Numbered from the stretch's first letter, positions 26,879 through 36,736 are shown. The stretch is DNA of 64,000 nucleotides from an uncultured Psychrobacter sp. (GCA_947501045.1 CANMUI010000010.1:1-64000); one strand, 5' to 3'. Made by a program: numbers and translations. The notes: generated by a model not told the origin, from the sequence alone.

Positions 26879-27229
26879 TTATTCAATCACCTGAGGTACT
26901 AGGTATAAACCGTCTTCAACAGCAGGGGCAACCGATTGATTACGCTGGCGATTAATATCATGTTTGGCGACATCGCTGCGCAAATCTTGGCAAACCTCAT
27001 GGATGTTCGAGAGTGGTCGTACCTCTGTAGTATCAACGCTGCCAAGTGTCTGCATGAGCTTGAGTACTTTGCTAATATCGTCAGCATAGCTGCCAGCCGT
27101 ATTCTCATCAATACCTAAACGGGCAAGATTTGCTACTTCTATAATTTCTTGACGACTCACGTTGCTATCAGCGTTAGGCTCAGTAATAGACCTATTATCG
27201 AGTATGGTCTCGGGCGTTTGCTGTGACAT
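26879..27229 (-). CDS. gatC: Asp-tRNA(Asn)/Glu-tRNA(Gln) amidotransferase subunit C
   Basis: Small belt subunit that stabilises GatA-GatB. 116 residues, slightly long because of a polar N-terminal leader. The conserved EIIEVANLARLGI near 27 and the closing LRSDVAKHD ... YLVPQVIE are present. ATG 27229 is preceded by GGAGA at ideal distance; a longer reading frame starts at 27280 without such a site. Confidence 0.93.
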   Translation of the reverse strand: MSQQTPETILDNRSITEPNADSNVSRQEIIEVANLARLGIDENTAGSYADDISKVLKLMQTLGSVDTTEVRPLSNIHEVCQDLRSDVAKHDINRQRNQSVAPAVEDGLYLVPQVIE

Positions 27230-27280
27230 AATTTCTCCAATTGAAGTCAGGATTTGTTCGTACGAGTGCCTGCTAGTCAA

Positions 27281-27830
27281 GGCACTGTTGTTGATCAGTT
27301 ATTGAATAGCTAAGAGTTATTTGCTGTATCACTCATAGTTTGGCTTTACATGGGATAGTAAATACATCTATGGTACTTTTGAATAATATTATCTATGCTA
27401 GGGTTTTAGGACCATAGATTAACGATCCGCTATCAAGCAGTTGTTAGTGACGTATTATAAAGCATCTAGCCTAGGTTTACAGAGGACGATGATAAATTGC
27501 TGTACAAACATGAATAATCACAGCCGCGCCAGCTAAATTACTGGACATGTTTTATTAGACTGGATAATAAAAACTTGTACATAATAAAAAATCCTTGTTT
27601 TACCCTGTAAATAACCCTGTTTTTTTTGTATTGAAACGGTATAATTTAGTCCAATTTTAGCTTTTAGTCATTATTGTTCAGATTTCCCTTGTCGCCTAGA
27701 TAAGCTTTTGCTAATGTGAGCGCCTGACTATCATCTATCCAAAACTATGATCTACTCGACCTGACGAGCACTGTCTCAGTCATTTTATTCGCCTCATTTG
27801 CTTCATTCTTTTAAAGCGCTGGATATATTA
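27281..27830. other. Intergenic region, about 550 bp, between divergent gatC and mreB
   Basis: No gene seen. It must contain both divergent promoters. A perfect -10 TATAAT is at 27640-27645, with only a weak -35 (CTGTTT) 17 bp upstream. It is an unusually long leader for mreB (about 180 nt from that -10). No repeat or clear RNA structure was recognised. Confidence 0.4.
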
Positions 27831-28859
27831 ATGAACCCGTTTGGATTTTTATCGAATAATATCGCAATCGACCTTGGTACTGCGAACACCTTAATTTTTA
27901 TTCCTAATAAAGGTGTGGTGCTTGACGAGCCTACAGTGGTCGCTTTGCGTAGTAACCGTACGCAAAACCCAACAGTGGCAGCTGTTGGTCTTGATGCCAA
28001 GCAAATGCTTGGACGTACGCCTGCTAATATTACTGCTATCAGACCATTAAAAGATGGCGTTATTGCTGACTTTGAAGTGACCCAAAAGATGCTCAAGCAT
28101 TTTATCGCTAAAGTAAAAGCCAAGCGCTTTATGGCGCAGCCTAATGTGGTGGTTTGTGTGCCCTGCAAATCTACCTTAGTTGAGCGCAAAGCCATTCGTG
28201 AAGCGGTATCATCAGCAGGTGCTAATAAAGTATTACTGCTTGAGGAGCCTATGGCGGCCGCTATCGGGGCTGGCATGCCAGTCCATGAAGCGAGTGGTTC
28301 GATGGTTGTCGATATCGGCGGCGGTACCACAGAGATTGCTGTTATTGCACTGTCAGGCTGCGTGTATGCCGAATCGATTCGTATTGGTGGAGATATATTC
28401 GATGAGGCAATTATCACTCATGTCCGCCGTACCCATGGCTGTGTGATTGGCGAGACGACTGCTGAGCGCATTAAGCAAGAAGTAGGCTCAGCCCTGAACG
28501 AGGACAGTCAGCTTGAGGTTGAGGTGCGCGGTCGTAGTATGGCAGAAGGAGTGCCCAAAACCTTTACCGTTAATTCAGAAGAGGTGCAAAAAGCACTAAG
28601 TGATCCATTGAGTGGCATTGTCAGCGCAGTGAAAGCCGCGCTTGAGCAGACGCCGCCTGAGCTGTCATCAGATATAGCTGAGCGCGGTATTGTACTGACT
28701 GGCGGCGGCGCTCTATTGCGTGATTTGGACAAACTCATCTCAAAAGAGACCGGCTTGCCAGTTACGGTAGCAGAAGATCCGCTGACCTGTGTGAGCCGAG
28801 GCGGCGGTATAGCGCTTGATTTTATTAATAATAAAAGCTTAAATATGATTTTTGTATAA
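27831..28859 (+). CDS. mreB: Rod shape-determining protein MreB
   Basis: Actin-like ATPase that organises the elongasome. 342 residues from ATG 27831. Phosphate loop 1 IAIDLGTANTLIF at the N-terminus, phosphate loop 2 MVVDIGGGTTEIAVIA near 158 and the adenosine loop VLTGGGALLRDLDKLI near 285 are all intact, and the N-terminus is the short amphipathic type (MNPFGFLSNN). A TTG at 27798 opens the frame further upstream but is not needed. First gene of mreBCD-maf-rng. Confidence 0.97.
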   Translation: MNPFGFLSNNIAIDLGTANTLIFIPNKGVVLDEPTVVALRSNRTQNPTVAAVGLDAKQMLGRTPANITAIRPLKDGVIADFEVTQKMLKHFIAKVKAKRFMAQPNVVVCVPCKSTLVERKAIREAVSSAGANKVLLLEEPMAAAIGAGMPVHEASGSMVVDIGGGTTEIAVIALSGCVYAESIRIGGDIFDEAIITHVRRTHGCVIGETTAERIKQEVGSALNEDSQLEVEVRGRSMAEGVPKTFTVNSEEVQKALSDPLSGIVSAVKAALEQTPPELSSDIAERGIVLTGGGALLRDLDKLISKETGLPVTVAEDPLTCVSRGGGIALDFINNKSLNMIFV

Positions 28860-28965
28860 AGGTTTTTCTTACTACATTTCTACATAAATGAGGGCGGTCA
28901 ATGCGACTGCCTTTATTGCATTAATGATTGATAGAAGCCTTCACTCTGATAAATAACCGTATTAT

Positions 28966-29844
28966 ATGCTACGCTTAGCGAGTATTACTCTAATTAGATA
29001 TCCTATGATTCCAAGTATTTTTGCCCGTCAATCCCTGGCACTACGTAGGACTGCTATTGTATTGATAGTGGCACTAATATTGATATGGTTTGATAGCAAA
29101 AATCCTGAGTGGTTTCAACCACTACGTAATATTAGCCACGCTGCGATGCAGCCCATCTACGAGTTCTCTTTATTGCCAAGCTACGCTGAGCATTGGACGC
29201 GCGGCAGCATACAATCAAAAGAAGCTTTGCGCCGTGAGAACATAAGACTAGAGTCGCAGCTGATCCATGCGCAAGCTAAGCTACAACAGCAAGATTATAT
29301 CTTGGCACAAAATGCACGTCTGCAAGGTATTTTGTCAACGACTAAGCCCGATTTGTTTGACTTAAACTTGGCACAAGTTATTGGTACTGATACCAATTTA
29401 CTCAAGCAAATTGTAGTGCTCAACAAAGGCGCAAAAGATGGCGTGCAAGTAGGACAAACCGTTATAGATGAGAACGGTATTTTAGGCCAAATTATTAATG
29501 TTTATCCAAATACTAGCAGACTACTATTGATTACCGACGAGCAGCAATCGGTGGCAGTGACGATCAAGCGTACGGGGCAACGCGCTATTGTGACGGGGGC
29601 AGGTACTCCAACCTCACTGCATTTAAACTATGTTTTTAAAACCTCGGACGTACGCGTTGGTGATGAGCTGGTGTCATCGGGTCTTGGTGGACGCATTCCG
29701 GCAGGGTACCAAGTAGGCCGTATTGCGCGTATTCAAGATACCCAAGCTGATAATTTTAGAAGTATTGAGGTAACACCAGCCGCCAATTTTGTTGATAATG
29801 CTTACGTATTAATTCTACAGGATAAAACAGCACTTGATAATTAA
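28966..29844 (+). CDS. mreC: Rod shape-determining protein MreC
   Basis: Bitopic elongasome protein: one N-terminal membrane helix (about 24-42, TAIVLIVALILIWF), a coiled coil (about 85-118) and a periplasmic beta-domain (NKGAKDGVQVGQTVIDENGILGQI; GDELVSSGLGGRIPAGYQVG). 292 residues. No strong ribosome-binding site is seen before ATG 28966; ATG 29005 is an alternative that would remove 13 residues. Lies 106 nt after mreB. Confidence 0.93.
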   Translation: MLRLASITLIRYPMIPSIFARQSLALRRTAIVLIVALILIWFDSKNPEWFQPLRNISHAAMQPIYEFSLLPSYAEHWTRGSIQSKEALRRENIRLESQLIHAQAKLQQQDYILAQNARLQGILSTTKPDLFDLNLAQVIGTDTNLLKQIVVLNKGAKDGVQVGQTVIDENGILGQIINVYPNTSRLLLITDEQQSVAVTIKRTGQRAIVTGAGTPTSLHLNYVFKTSDVRVGDELVSSGLGGRIPAGYQVGRIARIQDTQADNFRSIEVTPAANFVDNAYVLILQDKTALDN

Positions 29845-29922
29845 GGTAGGCAATACAGATGTCCGCTGCAGTCAAGTTACTCAACGCTGCCAGTTGCTAA
29901 CCAATCGCTAAGGCAAGCATTT

Positions 29923-30408
29923 ATGGCGCTTTCAAACTCTGAGCAATCCTCTGGTACAGTACTAATTGCTATAGCATTAAGCTTTGTGGTGGCCTCATCG
30001 CCTAGCGTATACCCTCTAAGTCCAAGTATGGCAACCTTGCGCCCGATGATTATGATTATGGTGCTGATATTTTGGCTACTGTTTCAGCCGCGCTATGTTG
30101 GTGTCTTTACCGCTTTTATTATTGGGCTTATTGCTGATTTGCTGATGGACACTCATCTTGGTCAGCAAGCCTTTGCCGCTGTAATAATGGTGCTGGCTCT
30201 GAGGCTTTGTAGCTTACAGGTTAAACAATTAAACACATTTAGCGCGTGGCTATTAGCGACCATAGGATTGATTGTTTTTCAATTAAGCTTGTGGCTATTG
30301 CAGCTGATGGCCCAAAGCATATTTGTGGTTCAATCAGGATTATCTCTACTAATAAGTATTCTTAGCTGGCCGCTAATCTTGTTGATATTACGCGGCTTTA
30401 CGCGCTAA
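29923..30408 (+). CDS. mreD: Rod shape-determining protein MreD
   Basis: 161-residue inner-membrane protein with about five hydrophobic helices. The LRPMIMIMVLIFWLLFQPRYVGVFTAFIIGLIADLL segment is the conserved MreD region (W.....P...G......GL..D). Part of the mreBCD operon, which sets rod shape. Confidence 0.93.
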   Translation: MALSNSEQSSGTVLIAIALSFVVASSPSVYPLSPSMATLRPMIMIMVLIFWLLFQPRYVGVFTAFIIGLIADLLMDTHLGQQAFAAVIMVLALRLCSLQVKQLNTFSAWLLATIGLIVFQLSLWLLQLMAQSIFVVQSGLSLLISILSWPLILLILRGFTR

Positions 30409-30467
30409 AGTTTGTCTAGAAAACCTTATCTGTATAATCATAAAAAACTAACTCCAAAGGACTAGCA

Positions 30468-31115
30468 ATGAATATTTTATTGGCTTCTGGTTCGCCGCGT
30501 CGTCGTGAATTACTAATGAGTGCTCAGCTTGATTTTAAGGTCATAAGCGTTGATATTGATGAGACACATTATGACCAAGAGACGCCAAAAGACTATATCC
30601 AACGTATGGTCGCTACCAAAGCTGAGGCTGCCATTACGCAGCTTCAAACAGATGATCAAAACCATGCTGCTACTATAGATCAGTCTTCTGTACCTTTTGT
30701 CGTTCTAACCGCTGACACTATTGGGGTACTGCCAGACGGACAATCCATTTTGGTTAAGCCAATAGATCGCGATCACGCCTATAATATGTGGCAACAGATG
30801 TCTGATGACACCCATCAAGTGTGGACGGCCGTGCAAGCCACACTCGTTGATCCGGCTTTGCAAGTATTATGGCAACAGCAAATCATAGAACGTACTGAGG
30901 TTACTTTTGTCCCTTTAACGCCTGCTATGATGGCAAGCTACTGGGATAGTGATGAGCCTGCTGATAAAGCGGGCGGCTACGCTATCCAAGGACAAGCAGC
31001 AGCATGGGTCACCCGTATCAACGGCAGTTATACTAATGTCGTCGGCCTACCTTTAGCGCAAACATTGGCTTTAATCAAATCTGCGAGCAATAGTTACGAA
31101 AGCCATTGTGCATAA
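30468..31115 (+). CDS. maf: Maf-family nucleoside triphosphate pyrophosphatase (YhdE type)
   Basis: Hydrolyses non-canonical or dTTP/UTP nucleotides; the YhdE subgroup is placed directly after mreD as here. 215 residues. LASGSPRRRELL at the N-terminus is the Maf P-loop-like signature, TADTIGVL near 84 carries the catalytic Asp, and DKAGGYAIQGQAAAWV near 165 is conserved. It has a small insertion (about 64-75) relative to E. coli. AAAGGA precedes ATG 30468. Confidence 0.93.
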   Translation: MNILLASGSPRRRELLMSAQLDFKVISVDIDETHYDQETPKDYIQRMVATKAEAAITQLQTDDQNHAATIDQSSVPFVVLTADTIGVLPDGQSILVKPIDRDHAYNMWQQMSDDTHQVWTAVQATLVDPALQVLWQQQIIERTEVTFVPLTPAMMASYWDSDEPADKAGGYAIQGQAAAWVTRINGSYTNVVGLPLAQTLALIKSASNSYESHCA

Positions 31116-31329
31116 TAATTATAACGTCAGACACTTACAAGCAGGCGTTGATCAATAGGCTAGGACACATAATGACACGGCAGGGGAGTGGGCAGTGCTA
31201 GCAAGCGTTTGTTACACTGTAAGCTTAATTAACTTAATAAGCTTACAAGCCTATATGATCTTAACAAACCTATAACTATAAAAAGCTATCTATTATCAAT
31301 ACGCATTATAAGCAATAAGAGAAAACATT

Positions 31330-32919
31330 ATGTCTGAAGAGCTGCTGATTAATGTCAGTCCGATGGAATGCCGTGTGGCCGTTTTGGATAATGGCGTGCT
31401 CGGTGAGATTTATATTGAACGTCACCATAAGCTAGGTTTAGTTGGTAATATTTATTTGGGTACAGTAGTACGCGTACTACCGGGAATGCAAGCTGCTTTT
31501 GTTGATATAGGGCAGTCGCGAACCGCGTTTTTACATGTTAATGATATGCAGCGTGAACCACGGACTACAGTAAAAAATACAAACCAAACTTCTATAGACC
31601 AAGTCAGTACTGATAAGTCAGTGACATCTGCTGATAGTTTAGCTATGACGCCACCTGTTGTCAGTGCTCAAACGACAGATGTGGCTACTGTGGTTAGTAA
31701 GCTTATTCAACACCGCTTGCACGAAGGCCAGCGTATCTTAGTACAAGTTACCAAAGACCAGCTAGGCAGCAAGGGCGCACGATTAACCACCAACATATCA
31801 CTACCGTCCCGCTATTTAGTCTACCTGCCATCCAGCGATCATGTTGGTATCTCGCAGCGAATAGACGGCGAGGAGGAGCGTACGCGCCTAAAGACTGAGC
31901 TGACAAGTCTTATGCAAACGGTCAATCTACAAGGTGGTTTGATCGCACGTACAGCAGCAGAACGCGTTCCTGTTGAGAAGCTAGAGGAGGATATCTACTA
32001 TCTTGTGCAGCTATGGCGTACCATCTGTGCACGCAGACAGGAAGTAAAGCATCATCAAAGCTCAGAGCTGATCTACCAAGAACTGTCTTTGCCCCTACGC
32101 TCCATCCGTGATTTAGTACATGCTGGTACCGAAAAAGTCATAATAGACAATTCGCAGATTTATGAGCAAGTACGCCTTTTTGCTGAAGAGTTTGTTCCCT
32201 TTGTTTATGACCGTATTGTACATTATAGTGCTGAGCCAGCATTATTTGATGTGCACCGTGTTGAAGAAGACTTGCGTGATGCCCTAAAACGCCGCGTCGA
32301 TCTAAAGTCTGGCGGTTATCTGATTATCGATCAAACTGAAGCTATGACCACTATCGATGTTAATACCGGCTCCTTTGTCGGTGGCAGATCCTTAGAAGAT
32401 ACCGTTTATAAAACCAATTTAGAGGCCACCCACGCTATAGCGCGTCAGCTGCGTTTGCGTAATTTAGGCGGCATTATTATTCTTGATTTTATAGATATGC
32501 AAGAGCAAGAGCACAAGGACGACATATTGGAGAGTTTGCAGCAGCAGCTTATGCAAGATTATGCCAAAACCAATATCACGCAAGTTAGTGAGCTAGGTCT
32601 GGTTGAGATGACGCGTAAGCGTACCCGTGAATCCTTAGGTCAGCAGTTGTGTGAACCCTGTGCTACCTGTGAGGGCCGCGGTTTTGTCAAAACAGCAGAA
32701 ACGGTTTGCTTTGAGATATTTCGCGAGATCATGCGCTGTGCCCGTACTTATAACGCTCCTAAGAAATTTACGGTCGTCGCCCATGCTGCCGTTATAGACT
32801 TACTCTTGACTTCAGAAGCAGATACCGTAGCAGAGCTTGAATATTTACTCGGACGCGTCATTACTTTTGAGGTTGAAAACTTATACAACCAAGAACAGTA
32901 TGATATTGTTCTCGATTAA
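31330..32919 (+). CDS. rng: Ribonuclease G
   Basis: Endonuclease of the RNase E/G family acting in 16S rRNA 5'-end maturation and mRNA turnover. 529 residues against about 489 in E. coli; the extra length is a Thr/Ser-rich insertion (about 78-120) inside the S1 domain. The catalytic metal site TTIDVNTGSFVGGRS and IIILDFIDMQ is intact, as is the zinc-link CEPCATCEGRG near 437. There is a 214-nt gap to maf holding a 9-bp inverted repeat (31218-31226/31239-31247) with no T-run. Confidence 0.95.
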   Translation: MSEELLINVSPMECRVAVLDNGVLGEIYIERHHKLGLVGNIYLGTVVRVLPGMQAAFVDIGQSRTAFLHVNDMQREPRTTVKNTNQTSIDQVSTDKSVTSADSLAMTPPVVSAQTTDVATVVSKLIQHRLHEGQRILVQVTKDQLGSKGARLTTNISLPSRYLVYLPSSDHVGISQRIDGEEERTRLKTELTSLMQTVNLQGGLIARTAAERVPVEKLEEDIYYLVQLWRTICARRQEVKHHQSSELIYQELSLPLRSIRDLVHAGTEKVIIDNSQIYEQVRLFAEEFVPFVYDRIVHYSAEPALFDVHRVEEDLRDALKRRVDLKSGGYLIIDQTEAMTTIDVNTGSFVGGRSLEDTVYKTNLEATHAIARQLRLRNLGGIIILDFIDMQEQEHKDDILESLQQQLMQDYAKTNITQVSELGLVEMTRKRTRESLGQQLCEPCATCEGRGFVKTAETVCFEIFREIMRCARTYNAPKKFTVVAHAAVIDLLLTSEADTVAELEYLLGRVITFEVENLYNQEQYDIVLD

Positions 32920-33306
32920 AATGCTGTTTTCATGCTTTGACTTGTCACTTGTGTGACGATTTATTAGAGTACTTAGTGGGTAAAATCATAGTTTATACGC
33001 CATTTACCCTTGCAATGACTCAAATGTTCTGTATAATACGCACTACTGAATTATAAGAGCGCAGCCAAGAATATTGCTGCTGCTATGACAGCTAGAGCAT
33101 CGTTTCTAGCACTATTTCATTATGCCTTTGCTGACATCCATATAACTAGGAGGGTCGGCGGGGCTTTAAATTATTTTGCTTTTAGCACGCTGCTCGTTCT
33201 ATTAAAAGAATATTAAGCCGCTTGAAGTGAATCTTTAACCAAACGGCTTTTGGTCATCCACTTGCACAGCAAGAATGATCGAAGCACATATTAGGAGCTT
33301 GCTGGC
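32920..33306 (+). other. S10 operon promoter-leader region
   Basis: Contains a perfect GTCAC/GTGAC hairpin after rng (32944-32957), the sigma-70 promoter described separately and a leader of about 260 nt before rpsJ. In the leader, an AAGCCG/CGGCTT stem (33215-33220/33244-33249) is followed by TTTTGG and could act in L4-type autoregulation, as in the E. coli S10 leader. The structure is not obviously the same, so this is inference. Confidence 0.5.
33010..33037 (+). promoter_or_regulatory. Sigma-70 promoter of the S10 operon
   Basis: -35 TTGCAA (33010-33015), 16-bp spacer, perfect -10 TATAAT (33032-33037). It lies 270 nt before rpsJ. Confidence 0.8.
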
Positions 33307-33618
33307 ATGGCTAACCAGAGAATCCGTATCCGACTTAAATCTTTTGATCATAGATTGATTGACCAGTCGGCACAAGAGATTGTCGATACTGCAAAGCGCA
33401 CTGGTGCGCAAGTTTGTGGTCCTGTACCGTTGCCGACTCGTATTGAGCGCTTCGATGTCCTAACCTCGCCACATGTCAACAAAGATGCGCGTGATCAGTA
33501 CGAAATCCGTACTCACAAGCGTATGGTTGATATTGTTCAGCCTACTGACAAAACTGTGGATGCGCTGATGAAGTTAGATTTAGCGGCGGGTGTTGACGTT
33601 CAAATTGCTTTGGGCTAA
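33307..33618 (+). CDS. rpsJ: 30S ribosomal protein S10
   Basis: First gene of the S10 cluster; also the NusE antitermination factor. 103 residues, usual length, starting MANQRIRIRLKSFDHRLID. TAGGAGCT lies before the ATG. Confidence 0.99.
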   Translation: MANQRIRIRLKSFDHRLIDQSAQEIVDTAKRTGAQVCGPVPLPTRIERFDVLTSPHVNKDARDQYEIRTHKRMVDIVQPTDKTVDALMKLDLAAGVDVQIALG

Positions 33619-33663
33619 CGCGTAGAACACCCCACCCATTAATAAGATATAAAGAGGTTCAAA

Positions 33664-34302
33664 ATGGCGATCGGTTTAGTCGGTAAAAAATGCGGCATGA
33701 CCCGGGTCTTCACTGAAGCAGGTGCATCTATCCCTGTAACTGTGATTGAGGTCAATGCAAACCGCATTACTCAAGTAAAAAACAACGAAGTAGATGGCTA
33801 TCAGGCTATTCAGGTTACTACAGGCACTCGCCGTGACAGCCGTGTCACAGCCGCTCAAAAAGGCCACTTTGCAAAAGCTGGCGTTAAAGCGGGCCGCGGT
33901 GTTTGGGAGTTTCGTGCCAATGATAGCGATTTAGAAAGTTATGAGATTGGTGGTGAGATCCTAGCTGACTTGTTCGAACAAGGTCAGATGGTTGATGTCA
34001 CAGGACAGAGTAAGGGTAAAGGCTTTCAGGGCGGCGTAAAGCGTCATAACTTTAGCATGCAAGATGCCACTCATGGTAACTCAGTATCTCACCGTGTTCT
34101 TGGTTCAACTGGTCAAAACCAGTCACCAGGTAAAGTATTTAAAGGCAAAAAAATGCCAGGTCAGATGGGTAACAAGCGTGTCACCGTTCAAGGCCTAGAA
34201 GTGGTTTCGGTTGACGCTGAAAAAGGGTTACTTGTCATCAAGGGTGCTATCCCAGGCGCCACCGGTGGCGATGTTATCATACGTCCGTCAGTCAAAGCCT
34301 AA
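33664..34302 (+). CDS. rplC: 50S ribosomal protein L3
   Basis: 212 residues. GLVGKKCGMTRVF at the N-terminus and the extended loop NFSMQDATHGNSVSHRVLGSTGQ near 125-148 reach the peptidyl transferase centre. AGAGGT precedes the start. Confidence 0.99.
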   Translation: MAIGLVGKKCGMTRVFTEAGASIPVTVIEVNANRITQVKNNEVDGYQAIQVTTGTRRDSRVTAAQKGHFAKAGVKAGRGVWEFRANDSDLESYEIGGEILADLFEQGQMVDVTGQSKGKGFQGGVKRHNFSMQDATHGNSVSHRVLGSTGQNQSPGKVFKGKKMPGQMGNKRVTVQGLEVVSVDAEKGLLVIKGAIPGATGGDVIIRPSVKA

Positions 34303-34316
34303 GCAAGGGGATTAAC

Positions 34317-34919
34317 GTGGATTTAAAAACAGTTACAGGTGCGGCGGTTGAGCTTTCTGATACGGCTTTCGGTCGTGAATTCAACGAAGCATTAGTGCAT
34401 CAAGTCGTCACGGCGTATTTAGCCGGTGCTCGTCAAGGTACACGTGCACAAAAAACCCGTGCCGAAGTTTCTGGCGGTGGCATAAAGCCATGGCGTCAAA
34501 AAGGTACGGGTCGCGCTCGTGCCGGTTCTATTCGTAGCCCAATCTGGCGTAGCGGTGGTCGTGCATTTGCCGCCAAACCACAAGATTGGTCACAAAAAGT
34601 TAACCGTAAAATGTATCGTGGTGCGATGCAGTGCATCCTAGCTGAATTAGTACGTCAAGAGCGTCTGATTTTAGTTGATGAGTTGGTTATCTCTGCACCT
34701 AAGACCAAAGAGCTGATCGCTAAGCTAAATGATTTGAATGCACCTCGTGCACTTATCGTCACCAAAGAAGTTGACGAGAATTTATATTTAGCAGCTCGCA
34801 ACATTCCACACGTCAATGTACTTGGTACTAATGAAGTGGATCCTGTGAGTTTGATTGCCTTTGATAAAGTCATCATGTCAGTTGAAGCTGCGAAACAATT
34901 TGAGGAAGCACTAGCATGA
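34317..34919 (+). CDS. rplD: 50S ribosomal protein L4
   Basis: 200 residues from GTG 34317 (GGGG 6 nt upstream). The arginine-rich tunnel loop (GGGIKPWRQKGTGRARAGSIRSP, about 57-80) is typical. In E. coli L4 represses its own operon; here its target would be the leader at 33045-33306. Overlaps rplW by 4 nt. Confidence 0.99.
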   Translation: MDLKTVTGAAVELSDTAFGREFNEALVHQVVTAYLAGARQGTRAQKTRAEVSGGGIKPWRQKGTGRARAGSIRSPIWRSGGRAFAAKPQDWSQKVNRKMYRGAMQCILAELVRQERLILVDELVISAPKTKELIAKLNDLNAPRALIVTKEVDENLYLAARNIPHVNVLGTNEVDPVSLIAFDKVIMSVEAAKQFEEALA

Positions 34920-35263
34920 ATAACGCAAGACTCTATCAGGTCTTAAGAGGGCCTGTGTTCTCAGAAAAATCTCAAATGCTTGGCGATTCATTTGGTGTGC
35001 AAGTATTTAAAGTTGATTCTAATGCTACTAAGCTTGAAGTCAAAAAAGCAGTTGAGTTGATGTTTGAAGGTGTTGAAGTCACTAAAGTAAACACTTTGAA
35101 TGTTAAAGGTAAGACAAAGCGTTTTGGTAAAAGTATCGGCCGTCGTAATGACTATAAAAAAGCCTACGTTACCTTAAAAGCTGGTCAAGATGTACAAATG
35201 GCTGATGCTGGTGAGGATGTAGCAAATACTACCTCTACTAGTGAAACAGCGAACAACGAATAA
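34916..35263 (+). CDS. rplW: 50S ribosomal protein L23
   Basis: 115 residues; the first 98 are the usual L23, docking site for trigger factor and SRP at the tunnel exit. The last 20 are an acidic, Thr/Ser-rich tail (AGEDVANTTSTSETANNE) absent from E. coli L23, probably a lineage feature. Starts inside the rplD stop. Confidence 0.98.
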   Translation: MNNARLYQVLRGPVFSEKSQMLGDSFGVQVFKVDSNATKLEVKKAVELMFEGVEVTKVNTLNVKGKTKRFGKSIGRRNDYKKAYVTLKAGQDVQMADAGEDVANTTSTSETANNE

Positions 35264-35274
35264 GGATTACACTC

Positions 35275-36105
35275 ATGCCTATCGTAAAAGCAAAGCCAAC
35301 ATCACCAGGCCGCCGTTTTGTCGAAAAAGTGGTGCATCCACACCTTTATAAAGGTCGTCCGTATGCTCCACTTGTCGAATCAAAAGGCAAGTCAGGTGGG
35401 CGTAACAACAACGGTCGCATTACCACGCGTCATATTGGCGGTGGTCACAAGCATCATTACCGTGTTATTGATTTTAAACGCACCAAAGACAACATTCCAG
35501 CGATCGTAGAACGTATCGAATACGATCCTAACCGTACTGCACATATTGCGCTACTTAAGTATGCTGATGGTGAGCGTCGTTATATCATCGCTCCTAAAAA
35601 ACTAGCTACTGGTGATACGGTGTATTCAGGTGAAGGTTCTCCGATTCGTCCTGGTAATTGTTTACCGCTTAAAAATATTCCATTGGGTACTGTAATCCAC
35701 AATATCGAGCTTAAAATCGGTAAAGGTGCGCAGATGGCTCGTTCAGCAGGTGCAGGCGTACAGTTATTAGGACGTGAAGGTATTTACGCTATCCTACGTC
35801 TACGTTCAGGCGAAACTCGCCGTGTCCATGTTGATTGCCGTGCCGTTATTGGCGAAGTATCCAATACTGAAAACAACTTGAAATCACTTGGTAAAGCCGG
35901 TGCTTCACGTTGGCGTGGTATTCGTCCTTCTGTTCGCGGTGTCGCGATGAACCCAGTTGATCACCCACATGGTGGTGGTGAAGGTCGTAACAAAGGTCGC
36001 CATCCAACTAGCCCTTGGGGTCAGAAGTCCAAAGGACTTAAAACGCGTCATAATAAGCGTACTGACAGTATGATCATCCGTCGCCGCCGCGCCAAGAAGA
36101 AATAA
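35275..36105 (+). CDS. rplB: 50S ribosomal protein L2
   Basis: 276 residues. The C-terminal HPHGGGEGRNKGRHPTSPWG block, with the conserved His near the peptidyl transferase centre, is intact. Preceded by AAGGA. Confidence 0.99.
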   Translation: MPIVKAKPTSPGRRFVEKVVHPHLYKGRPYAPLVESKGKSGGRNNNGRITTRHIGGGHKHHYRVIDFKRTKDNIPAIVERIEYDPNRTAHIALLKYADGERRYIIAPKKLATGDTVYSGEGSPIRPGNCLPLKNIPLGTVIHNIELKIGKGAQMARSAGAGVQLLGREGIYAILRLRSGETRRVHVDCRAVIGEVSNTENNLKSLGKAGASRWRGIRPSVRGVAMNPVDHPHGGGEGRNKGRHPTSPWGQKSKGLKTRHNKRTDSMIIRRRRAKKK

Positions 36106-36117
36106 AGGAAGAATTTC

Positions 36118-36393
36118 ATGCCTCGTTCATTGAAAAAAGGTCCATTCATTGATGCGCATTTGTTTGCTAAAGTTGAGAATGCAATAGACACCAACTCACG
36201 CAAACCCATTAAAACATGGTCGCGCCGCTCGATGATTCTCCCCCAAATGGTTGGCTTAACTTTATCTGTTCATAATGGCCGTACTCATGTACCGGTCATC
36301 GTGAGTGAGCAGATGGTTGGTCATAAACTAGGTGAATTTGCCCCGACTCGTACCTATCGTGGTCATGGCATTGACAGAAAAGCTAAGAGATAA
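36118..36393 (+). CDS. rpsS: 30S ribosomal protein S19
   Basis: 91 residues, MPRSLKKGPFIDAHL to HGIDRKAKR; forms the head heterodimer with S13. AGGAAGA lies just upstream. Confidence 0.99.
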   Translation: MPRSLKKGPFIDAHLFAKVENAIDTNSRKPIKTWSRRSMILPQMVGLTLSVHNGRTHVPVIVSEQMVGHKLGEFAPTRTYRGHGIDRKAKR

Positions 36394-36403
36394 GGTGCTT
36401 ACC

Positions 36404-36733
36404 ATGGAAGTAACTGCAAAATTACGCGGTGCCGCCATCTCGGCACAAAAAGTTAGACTCGTTGCTGATGAAGTTCGTGGCAAATCTATTGAGCGTGCTT
36501 TGGATATCCTAACGTATAGCAATAAAAAAGGCGCGGTTTTCGTTAAGAAATGTCTTAACTCAGCCATCGCCAATGCCGAGCATAACAACGGTTTAGATAT
36601 CGATACTCTAAAAGTATCAACTATCTACGTTGATGAAGGCATTACGCTAAAACGTATCCTACCACGTGCAAAGGGTCGCGCTGATCGTATCAGTAAGCGT
36701 ACCTGTCACATCACTATAAAGGTAGGAGAATAA
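36404..36733 (+). CDS. rplV: 50S ribosomal protein L22
   Basis: 109 residues from ATG 36404 (AAGGTG upstream), starting MEVTAKLRGAAISAQKVR. A longer open frame starts at 36332 inside rpsS and is not the true start. The tunnel beta-hairpin LKRILPRAKGRADRI is intact, with no macrolide-resistance type deletion. Confidence 0.98.
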   Translation: MEVTAKLRGAAISAQKVRLVADEVRGKSIERALDILTYSNKKGAVFVKKCLNSAIANAEHNNGLDIDTLKVSTIYVDEGITLKRILPRAKGRADRISKRTCHITIKVGE

Positions 36734-36736
36734 GTT

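Noticed and set aside
27803..28417. Long open frame antisense to mreB (204 aa)
   Set aside because: It lies wholly opposite the conserved mreB coding sequence and has no plausible domain or ribosome-binding site; it is a codon-bias shadow.
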